NCBI RefSeq assembly: GCF_041355105.1
Contig: NZ_JBFUPK010000002.1
Location: 1,556,037-1,620,036, forward strand
Length of the DNA: 64,000 bases
Source: Terriglobus sp. RCC_193
Lineage (GTDB): Bacteria; Acidobacteriota; Terriglobia; Terriglobales; Acidobacteriaceae
Reading direction: 5' to 3'
Part shown: piece after piece, positions 57,533-64,000 of the stretch
How positions within the stretch are numbered: position 1 is the first letter of the stretch
Layout: every line of letters starts with the position of its first letter
Made by a program: the position numbers and the translations under genes
Notes under the pieces: model-generated
Database searches by the model: none
What the model was told of the DNA's origin: nothing
Seen by the model: the letters and a program-made list of their open reading frames with translations, nothing else

Positions 57533-58490
57533 CAGCAGACATTCGGTTGCGTCCGCCTTCGCTCAACCAGAAGAAGAGTCCCGCCAGCAACAGCGCGCAT
57601 ACCGAAAACTTCACTCCTTTCGATACATGCGTGGGATCAAGAAAGGCTTCCAGGATCCCTGCGACGAACAGCATGGGGATGGTTCCTGCAAGCAGTCGTA
57701 CAGCTTCATTGCCCGCACGCGCAAGTGAGGTACGGCGTGTCAGCGTCCCGGGGAATAACAGCCCTGTGGCAATGCGCAAACCAGCGCCCCCGGCAATGAA
57801 GATGCTGGGAAGTTCCAATGCGCCATGCGCCGCGACAAAGCTCCACAAGTCCAATGCCATGCCGTGCTGTGCGCAGGCAGTCGAAATAATGCCGACACTC
57901 ATGCCATTCCAGAACAACATCAGCACGGTGGGGATACCTGCGAGAATGCCACCTGCAAACACATAGAACGTGACGGCGATGTTATTCGTCATGATGGCGC
58001 TGGATTCCTGTGGCTTGGCGCTCAATACGCTTTCTGTCCACATCTCATGACGCTCAATGGTGGCCACCATCTCCGGCCCCAGGACGGCGCGCATGAAATG
58101 TGGCCGAGCAATCGTTTCCAGAGAGCCAAGCAGCGCACCCAGAAGGCACAGCGTAACGGAGGCGGCAATATAGGGCCACAGACGCCGCACCAGTATGGGG
58201 AAATCCGCGCTGAGAAAACGCCAGAGGCTGAGTACGCTGGTACGCTGCCCACTATAGACGTGATTATGAGCGCGGCTGACAAGACGGTTTAGAAATTCCC
58301 CCAGCGATTGCGCAGTCCGATCGCTACGTACGGCGGAAAGATCAGCCGTCGCGCGCCGATAGAGCAGGCCGAAGTCGCGCAGTTCGTCTGCCGTGAGGGA
58401 CTTCAATCCCTTTGCCTCCACAGCTGTGGTCAGCGCATGGAGTCGATCCCAATCTTCACGTCGCGCCGCAATCCAGCCGTTGGAGACCAT
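57510..58490 (-). CDS. SpoIIM/stage II sporulation protein M-like membrane protein
   Basis: The start is uncertain. The ATG at 58490 (MVSNGWIAARREDWDRLHAL) matches the family's usual beginning; a longer form from 58550 would overlap the RDD gene. The product has ~326 residues with a soluble N-terminal ~90 residues and 5-6 helices. Family marks are FGLLYRRATADLSAVRS, MTNNIAVTFYVFAGGILAG and AAHGALELPSIFIAGGAGLR. In non-sporulating bacteria the role is unknown. Gene order with DUF58/MoxR/RDD is conserved widely. Confidence 0.9.
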   Translation of the reverse strand: MVSNGWIAARREDWDRLHALTTAVEAKGLKSLTADELRDFGLLYRRATADLSAVRSDRTAQSLGEFLNRLVSRAHNHVYSGQRTSVLSLWRFLSADFPILVRRLWPYIAASVTLCLLGALLGSLETIARPHFMRAVLGPEMVATIERHEMWTESVLSAKPQESSAIMTNNIAVTFYVFAGGILAGIPTVLMLFWNGMSVGIISTACAQHGMALDLWSFVAAHGALELPSIFIAGGAGLRIATGLLFPGTLTRRTSLARAGNEAVRLLAGTIPMLFVAGILEAFLDPTHVSKGVKFSVCALLLAGLFFWLSEGGRNRMSAAKAVPAI

Positions 58491-58497
58491 ATAGTGA

Positions 58498-59367
58498 ATG
58501 CTAACTGGAGAGTCTGCCTCTGTGAGCACGTTTTCCCAACCACCCGCCACTTTTGACGATCATGCAATCGACACGCCGGAACAGGTTGCGCTGTACTTTC
58601 CGCTGGCTGGCCTGGGAAGCAGATTTCTCGCGACCGCCCTTGATGTTGCGATCCAGACGGCGGTTACGCTGTTGCTGATTCTTGTTGCGGCCATCGTATT
58701 TAGCGCCATCGGTACGCACAGGCTGGATAACATGTCCAACACTGCGGCGAAATGGTTCACGGCTTTGCTCATCCTTGGGTACTTCACCCTTATCTGGGGT
58801 TATTACGCGCTCTTCGAAGCATTTCGCAACGGACAGACGCCGGGTAAGCGTGTGCTGAAGATACGTGTGATCAAAGACAGTGGAAGACAGATTACGTTCT
58901 TTGAGGCGCTGGCACGCAACCTGCTTCGCGTGATCGATTCTTTGCCCGGAGCCTATCTCACAGGGGTTATTTCCATTCTTGTGACAAAGCAGAATAAGCG
59001 TCTGGGTGATCTGGTGGCCGGCACCATCGTGGTGCATGAACGCATAGACGAGTACGGTGGATACTTGTCTGCGCCTGTAAGCCGCAGTTTTACTTCCAAT
59101 CTTTTTGAAGTTCCTGCAACTCCGCTTCCAGTGTTGTCTGAGATTCCTGCAGATCGTGTTGCGCGGCTTACGTACAACGACCTGCACCTGATCGATAGCT
59201 TTCTTGCGCGTGCCATCTCGCTTCCTATGGAAGCACGGGCGCAGCTTGGGTCGCGTCTTCTGGATGCGCTGTGCAGGAAGATGGACGTTGCTGTGCCGAC
59301 GGATGTACCTCCTGAGAGAACGCTGGAAGCACTTGCCTATACTTTGCGCGGTGCGGGAAGAGCGTAA
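58498..59367 (+). CDS. RDD family membrane protein
   Basis: The ATG at 58498 lacks a ribosome site; a GTG at 58522, preceded by GGAG at 58507-58510, may be the true start. The product is up to 289 residues. The RDD signature GLGSRFLATALDVAIQ, several helices and the FRNGQTPGKRVLKIRV segment are clear, as is RLGDLVAGTIVV. The C-terminal ~110 residues are cytoplasmic and helical. RDD proteins have been linked to ion transport in some bacteria. It is divergent from the SpoIIM gene with a 7-bp gap. Confidence 0.9.
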   Translation: MLTGESASVSTFSQPPATFDDHAIDTPEQVALYFPLAGLGSRFLATALDVAIQTAVTLLLILVAAIVFSAIGTHRLDNMSNTAAKWFTALLILGYFTLIWGYYALFEAFRNGQTPGKRVLKIRVIKDSGRQITFFEALARNLLRVIDSLPGAYLTGVISILVTKQNKRLGDLVAGTIVVHERIDEYGGYLSAPVSRSFTSNLFEVPATPLPVLSEIPADRVARLTYNDLHLIDSFLARAISLPMEARAQLGSRLLDALCRKMDVAVPTDVPPERTLEALAYTLRGAGRA

Positions 59368-59417
59368 TGCCAGCCACGTATACTTTGCGATAGCTTTTAT
59401 CCGTGGAGAGTAAGTGC

Positions 59418-60464
59418 ATGGCATTCCCGCAGTCGTACATCGCCAACCCTGACCGCTACAGCAACGCGCAGTTTCGTCGCTGCGGTAAGAGCGGTATTCA
59501 ATTGCCTCTGATTACGTTGGGGCTATGGCAGAACTTTGGTGGTGACGATGTCTTTGAGACAGGCCGAGCCATGTTGCGACGCGCATTCGATCGCGGTGTA
59601 ACGCACTTTGACCTTGCGAATAACTATGGTCCTCCATATGGTTCCGCAGAAGAAAACTTCGGCAAGGTGCTGCGTACGGACTTCGCGGCGCATCGTGACG
59701 AACTCATCATCTCGTCCAAGGCCGGTTGGGACATGTGGCCTGGGCCTTATGGCATTGGTGGATCGAAGAAGTATCTCGTCGCTTCGTTGGATCAATCACT
59801 GAAGCGCATGGGGCTGGAGTATGTCGATATCTTCTACACGCACCGGCCCGACTTTGATACGCCGATTGAAGAAACGGTAAGTGCTCTCGCACAGATCGTC
59901 CGCCAGGGTAAGGCACTCTATGTGGGCATCTCGTCGTACGCGCCGGAACGCACGAAGATCGCTTATGAATTGTTGGCGAAGGAAGGCATCCGTTTGCTGA
60001 TTCATCAGCCTTCGTACTCCATGCTGAATCGCTTTCTGGAGCAGGGGCTATTGGACACGCTTGGCGAGCTTGGTGTGGGGTGCATTGCGTTTTCGCCGCT
60101 GGCACAGGGCTTGCTGACAAGCAAGTATCTGAAGGGCGATACGACCCAAAACACACGCGCAAGTGGTGGCGACAGCAGCTTCAGCAGAGATCTATTGAAG
60201 CCGGAGACACTGGATCGCGTGCGCGCCTTGAATGCGATCGCGGAAAAGCGCGGGCAGTCGTTGGCGCAGATGGCCATTGCATGGACGTTGCGTGATCCTC
60301 GCGTTACGTCGTCGCTCATTGGTGCTCGCAACGTCGCGCAATTGGACGATTCGCTGAATTCCTTGAACAACCTTATCTTCAGTGAAGAAGAACTGAAGCA
60401 GATTGATCAATACGCCGTGGACACACCGGAGATTGATCTGTGGCGGCCTGTAACCAGCCGATAA
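59418..60464 (+). CDS. Aldo/keto reductase (YghZ/GAP-reductase-like)
   Basis: GGAG at 59404-59407 precedes the ATG at 59418. The product has 348 residues. Marks of the YghZ/Kv-beta-like branch are LGLWQNFGGDDVFETGRAML, the catalytic FDLANNYGPPYGSAEENFG, Lys in ISSKAGWDMWPGPYG, the His loop FYTHRPDFDTP and FSPLAQGLLTSKYL. It probably reduces small aldehydes such as L-glyceraldehyde-3-phosphate or methylglyoxal with NADPH. It ends one base before the convergent neighbour. Confidence 0.94.
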   Translation: MAFPQSYIANPDRYSNAQFRRCGKSGIQLPLITLGLWQNFGGDDVFETGRAMLRRAFDRGVTHFDLANNYGPPYGSAEENFGKVLRTDFAAHRDELIISSKAGWDMWPGPYGIGGSKKYLVASLDQSLKRMGLEYVDIFYTHRPDFDTPIEETVSALAQIVRQGKALYVGISSYAPERTKIAYELLAKEGIRLLIHQPSYSMLNRFLEQGLLDTLGELGVGCIAFSPLAQGLLTSKYLKGDTTQNTRASGGDSSFSRDLLKPETLDRVRALNAIAEKRGQSLAQMAIAWTLRDPRVTSSLIGARNVAQLDDSLNSLNNLIFSEEELKQIDQYAVDTPEIDLWRPVTSR

Positions 60465-60465
60465 C

Positions 60466-62079
60466 TCAACGTCCGAAAGAAGTGGCGCGGAGGCGTGTGA
60501 TCACTTTCACGCCTTCGCGCCACTTCTCATTCAGGCCCAGTACGGTCCATTCCACTTCTGGTTTGAGATAACGCAGAACTGTCTCTGTTACCGGATGAAT
60601 GCGCAGCGATGGTGCAACCAGATACAACCGTGGTGGCAGCGCACTCAGACGTAGTGTCGGGAAGTAGCCATGCTGCTGTAACGCGCCGAGTCCTGAAGAA
60701 GCATCAATGGTTTGCGTGTGATGCCAGCGCACGCGCAGCCAGTAGTCCAGTCCCTGCAAGGCAAAATGCATGTCTTCATTCGCCTTGAGTTCCAGCACGG
60801 CAAGACGACCATCGCGTGTGACTGTGAGCAGGTCCAGCATGCCTCGATCGCCCGCCTGAAATGCGGGAACCTGCGCGTAGACATATTCCGGATCAAACTG
60901 CGACAGGCTGCTCTGGCCGTCAGTCAACGGTCCGATATTGGCACGCAGAGAAGACTCAAGCCATGCTTCCGGCGCCATACGATACAACGGATCCTTCTGC
61001 GATCCTTCGGCATGACGTCGCTCAAAGAGCCGCTGTACAAACTCTCGCAACATCGGCTCTGTGTCTGGCTCCAGCGGTGTCTCCTGCGCGCCGCTGCCAA
61101 AGGTGATCTCTGTTGTGCGGTCAAACGAGTTTGCGGATGCACCATGGCGAATCCGCGCAAACTCCAGGCCATGCAACAGCAATGCCATCTCTGTGGAAGA
61201 GCGTGGTCGCAGCTCAACACGATTGCGCATGTTTTCCGGTACAAGTGAGAGCGCCTGCTCAATTGCAGAGGCGAAGCGCTCCGTCATGCGCTGCTGGTCG
61301 GCAGCATGAATCAGGCGTGTTGTCAGGTTGCCTGTATCGGCAAGATCACATTCTTCCAGCGCTTCTGTGCCTTCGTCCAGCTCGTATAACTCCCACTGCG
61401 CGGCGTCGCGGCGCAGCCACCCCATGCGCGACAGCGTGGTAAGTACCGTTCCTTTTGGTGCGACAACACGCAGGCCGCGAAACAACCGCTTGCCACCTGC
61501 GTGATCGCGACAGTGCTGCAGCCACAAAATGCCAACAGTCAGAATGCCGTCGATAGTGCTTTGCGATTCTTCAGCGTTCACGCCGACAACAGCCCACGCA
61601 TCTTGTCCGCGCGTGAGTGTGCCGCGCGCATACGCAGGGCCGAAGGATTTCTCCAGGTCCATGGCAGAGCGAAAGGCATTGCACTTCCAATCAGGGAACT
61701 GACGTTGGAGCACGCGCTCCAATCGCGCAACGTACTGTCGCCGCGTGGTGTCGCGTTCCGTCGGTGTGCGACGATCGGGCCTCGACACGAACTCCAATGT
61801 CTGTGGTTTTTTTTGACCAAAGCGCAGGCTGGCCAGTCGCAACGAGTCTTTGCGCAATGCGGTGCCGGTGATGCGTCGCACCATGTTGCGTTCTTCACTC
61901 CACAGATGAAGTGTGCAGCGCCCGCGATCCTGCTGGATGGAATAGCGTGCGGAGCGCATGTCGAAGATCATGTGCCCTTCTTCCAGCACGAGTGCCGCGG
62001 CGTGATCGGCAAGGAAGTCTTCCAGCGCACGCGCAACCACTTCCGGCGACTGATCTTCCACTGTGCGTGAAGATGCCAA
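60466..62079 (-). CDS. Unknown protein with C-terminal PD-(D/E)XK nuclease-like domain
   Basis: The product has 537 residues, with no signal peptide or membrane helix. Residues ~1-380 are not recognised; they contain a mixed alpha/beta region (AYARGTLTRGQDAWAVVGVN) and charged helices. Near residues 400-450 the pattern GDRGMLDLLTVTRDGRLAVL followed by ELKANEDMHFALQGLDYW reproduces the D...(E)xK core with the following Q..DY helix of restriction-endonuclease-like folds. The cytoplasmic role could be DNA repair, defence or RNA cleavage. A 20-bp inverted repeat occupies its last codons. Confidence 0.75.
   Translation of the reverse strand: MASSRTVEDQSPEVVARALEDFLADHAAALVLEEGHMIFDMRSARYSIQQDRGRCTLHLWSEERNMVRRITGTALRKDSLRLASLRFGQKKPQTLEFVSRPDRRTPTERDTTRRQYVARLERVLQRQFPDWKCNAFRSAMDLEKSFGPAYARGTLTRGQDAWAVVGVNAEESQSTIDGILTVGILWLQHCRDHAGGKRLFRGLRVVAPKGTVLTTLSRMGWLRRDAAQWELYELDEGTEALEECDLADTGNLTTRLIHAADQQRMTERFASAIEQALSLVPENMRNRVELRPRSSTEMALLLHGLEFARIRHGASANSFDRTTEITFGSGAQETPLEPDTEPMLREFVQRLFERRHAEGSQKDPLYRMAPEAWLESSLRANIGPLTDGQSSLSQFDPEYVYAQVPAFQAGDRGMLDLLTVTRDGRLAVLELKANEDMHFALQGLDYWLRVRWHHTQTIDASSGLGALQQHGYFPTLRLSALPPRLYLVAPSLRIHPVTETVLRYLKPEVEWTVLGLNEKWREGVKVITRLRATSFGR
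60478..60527. terminator. 20-bp hairpin inside the 3' coding end, between convergent genes
   Basis: 60478-60497 and 60508-60527 are complementary at 19 of 20 positions (AGAAGTGGCGCG.AGGCGTG) around a 10-nt loop. It starts 14 bp after the aldo/keto reductase stop and lies within the final codons of the opposing nuclease-like gene, so it could terminate rightward transcription. Confidence 0.6.
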
Positions 62080-62082
62080 TGC

Positions 62083-62640
62083 TTACCAGCCTTTGGCGTG
62101 TCGCAGCGAAGTGATGTGTGCCAGGTGATGTCGACTGTGCCAGTCGTACATCAGTACGGCAGTTTGCAGGGTAAGCGGGCCATGTTCCGGATGCACAAAG
62201 GTGCGTTGCCATTGCTCGTCATTCAGGGAACGCAGCATCATTACCCAGCGCGCGTGCAGTGCCTCAATAAGTTGTAGGGACCATTCCACCGGCGCGTTCT
62301 TGCCGTCCTGTAACTCAGCCCAGAGGGCTTCCTCGTATGTCCTGATCACGGGAGCGTCTTCCGTCAGTGCGAGCTTCATTCGGATGTAGGCATTCATGTG
62401 CGAATCGGCTATGTGATGCACTGTCTGCCGCAACGTCCATCCGCCTTCACGATACGGTGTGGCAAGTTGTGCATCATTCAGGTTTGCGACTGCGTTGCGA
62501 AGCTGCTGGGGTAGTTCTTCCAGTGTCTTGCGGCCGTTGTTGATAGCAACCGTGTCGACGACCGAAGGCTTGTGGAATCGACCCACGGGATAGCGTGGAT
62601 CGCTGGATGGCTGCGTTTGGTTATCGGTTGTCATCCTCAT
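62083..62640 (-). CDS. DinB/YfiT-like metal-dependent thiol transferase
   Basis: The product has 185 residues from ATG 62640; ATG 62634 is possible. The YfiT/BstA pattern is visible: YPVGRFHKP near the start, LRQTVHHIADSHMN (first metal His) and YDWHSRHHLAHI (two more His). BstA transfers bacillithiol to electrophiles, but this phylum may use another thiol, so the cofactor is open. Its stop is 3 bp from the start of the nuclease-like gene downstream, suggesting co-transcription. Confidence 0.88.
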   Translation of the reverse strand: MRMTTDNQTQPSSDPRYPVGRFHKPSVVDTVAINNGRKTLEELPQQLRNAVANLNDAQLATPYREGGWTLRQTVHHIADSHMNAYIRMKLALTEDAPVIRTYEEALWAELQDGKNAPVEWSLQLIEALHARWVMMLRSLNDEQWQRTFVHPEHGPLTLQTAVLMYDWHSRHHLAHITSLRHAKGW

Positions 62641-62675
62641 GAACCTAGCACACAGAGGCGTAGAATCAAGACAGA

Positions 62676-64000
62676 ATGAGTAGCCTGGCCGCCACGCCGT
62701 CCGCATCGACTTCTCCTAACTATTTCCAGGCACGCTTCGGTGTCGACCATGCACTTGTGGCGCGCTGTCTTGCCGCTGCGCTGAGTGCTGGTGGCGACTT
62801 CGCCGAGCTGTACTTCGAGTCCGTTACGTCGTCCTCTATTGGGATTGATGAGGGGATTGTGAAGTCGGCGAGTCAGGGCCACAGTATGGGTTGTGGCGTG
62901 CGCGTGCTCAGCGGCGAGCGCACGGGTTACAGCTATACGGATTCGCTGGAGGAAGAGCGGCTGATCCACGCGGCGAAGACGGCTGCTCTGATTGCCAGCG
63001 GACCGGCGAAGCAACAGGTTGTGCCGTTTGTAGAGACGCAGGTGCATGATCTGTATCCGGTGATTGGGCTGGATGCGGAGATACGCGAGAAGCTGGCATT
63101 AGTGCAGCGTGCCGACAAAGCGGCGCGTGCGTATGACTCGCGCATCACGCAGGTTCGTGCGGGATTCAACGATGAGGTTCGCCATATCTTCATCGCCGCA
63201 AGTGACGGAACATGGGCTGCAGATACGCAGCCTTTGAGCCGGTTTAGTGTTTTTGTGATTGCGAAGGGGGCGGATGGGGTCACCACGCGCGGGTCTGGCG
63301 GAGGTGGGGGCCGTGTCAGGCTGGACTACTACACTACGGAGCGCACACCGGAGCACTATGCGCATCAAGCCGCACGTCAGGCCATCCTGCAGCTGGATGC
63401 GGTGGCCGCGCCGGCGGGCGAGATGGAAGTGGTGCTGGGGCCGGGATGGCCGGGTGTCCTGATCCATGAGGCTGTGGGGCACGGTCTGGAAGCGGACTTC
63501 AACCGGAAGAAACAGTCGGCCTTTGCCGGGCTGATGGGTGAACGTGTTGCTACGGATAAGGTCACCGTGGTGGACAACGGCACGATTGCCAATCGTCGCG
63601 GGTCACTGAACGTGGATGACGAAGGCACACCCACGCGCAACAATGTCCTGATCGAGAAGGGCATCCTGCGGCAGTACATGAGCGATAAGCTGTCGGCGAA
63701 GGTGCTGGGGTTGCAGTCGACGGGCAGCGGGCGGCGCGAGAGCTATGCGTGCGTACCGATGCCGCGTATGACCAACACCTACATGCTGGCAGGTGAGGAT
63801 GATCCCACGGACATCCTGCGGAGTGTGAAGCGCGGGCTGTATGCGGTGAACTTCTCCGGCGGTTCGGTGGACATTACCAATGGCAAGTTCGTATTCGCCG
63901 CCAGCGAAGCCTACCTCATCGAGGACGGCAAGGTGACCGCTCCGGTGAAGGGCGCGATGCTGATCGGCGATGGTGCTACGGCGCTGAAGCATGTGAGCAT
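62676..64000 (+). CDS. tldD: TldD/PmbA family metalloprotease, 3' end outside window
   Basis: The ATG at 62676 opens MSSLAATPSASTSPNYFQAR, and the frame stays open to the window edge (441 codons seen; the family is ~480). The zinc motif HEAVGHGLEADF and RRGSLNVDDEGTPT are diagnostic of TldD. The end visible here contains GLYAVNFSGGSVD. TldD, usually with PmbA/TldE, degrades unfolded peptides and matures some ribosomal peptides. TldE is not visible and may lie beyond the window. Confidence 0.94.
   Translation, partial: MSSLAATPSASTSPNYFQARFGVDHALVARCLAAALSAGGDFAELYFESVTSSSIGIDEGIVKSASQGHSMGCGVRVLSGERTGYSYTDSLEEERLIHAAKTAALIASGPAKQQVVPFVETQVHDLYPVIGLDAEIREKLALVQRADKAARAYDSRITQVRAGFNDEVRHIFIAASDGTWAADTQPLSRFSVFVIAKGADGVTTRGSGGGGGRVRLDYYTTERTPEHYAHQAARQAILQLDAVAAPAGEMEVVLGPGWPGVLIHEAVGHGLEADFNRKKQSAFAGLMGERVATDKVTVVDNGTIANRRGSLNVDDEGTPTRNNVLIEKGILRQYMSDKLSAKVLGLQSTGSGRRESYACVPMPRMTNTYMLAGEDDPTDILRSVKRGLYAVNFSGGSVDITNGKFVFAASEAYLIEDGKVTAPVKGAMLIGDGATALKHVS

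Overview
The window looks like chromosome of a soil Acidobacteriota, most likely Terriglobales/Acidobacteriaceae (Terriglobus, Granulicella or Edaphobacter type). This is inferred from moderately high GC, the gene content (secreted S41 and M1 peptidases, bactofilin, DUF1844 and DUF3467 proteins, a MoxR/DUF58/SpoIIM/RDD cluster) and a family of short palindromic repeats of the kind scattered through these genomes. No species call is possible by eye. I found no prophage, insertion sequence, CRISPR array or rRNA. One tRNA is present, tRNA-Leu(UAG).

Layout. 1-2397: the end of an aspartate:alanine antiporter and an aspartate 4-decarboxylase carrying a one-base frameshift. 2788-14782: a very large GH13 glycosidase, small secreted or membrane proteins, YraN, a patatin/outer-membrane-barrel protein, a YceI protein, an esterase-propeller fusion and an aldo/keto reductase. 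14893-25011: MutL with a genomic repeat inside its coding sequence, an acidic/RG-type repeat protein, an S41 protease that has lost its catalytic dyad, a proline-rich protein ending in a CaaX-like box, and a class A PBP. 25410-29066, minus strand: RibF, a PhnP-like hydrolase, DUF1844 and YgfZ. 29181-38700, plus strand: a HELTH metallopeptidase, then a compact run of MTA phosphorylase, four-helix-bundle protein, PfkB kinase, GT-C glycosyltransferase, DapF-like protein, LD-carboxypeptidase, Mpl and PlsC. The LD-carboxypeptidase and Mpl pair indicates peptidoglycan recycling. 38808-45382, minus strand: SPOR protein, outer-membrane protein, NfeD, TPR protein, GT39-like transferase and DUF3467.

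45408-47704 is a decayed stretch next to tRNA-Leu. It holds a short asparaginase, several repeat copies and a deletion scar that fuses the promoter and first codons of a MerR-type regulator to the last ~110 codons of a TonB-dependent receptor. 47705-51850: bactofilin, a secreted unknown and an M1 aminopeptidase. 51865-59367: membrane protein, DUF4129, DUF4350, MoxR ATPase, DUF58, SpoIIM (opposite strand) and RDD protein, a cell-envelope cluster of unknown function. 59418-64000: aldo/keto reductase, a PD-(D/E)XK nuclease-like orphan, a DinB/YfiT protein and the start of TldD.

The items most worth following up are the CaaX-like protein, the DapF homologue with both catalytic cysteines changed to serine, the S41 pseudoprotease, the MerR/TonB scar, the repeat embedded in mutL and the nuclease-like orphan.
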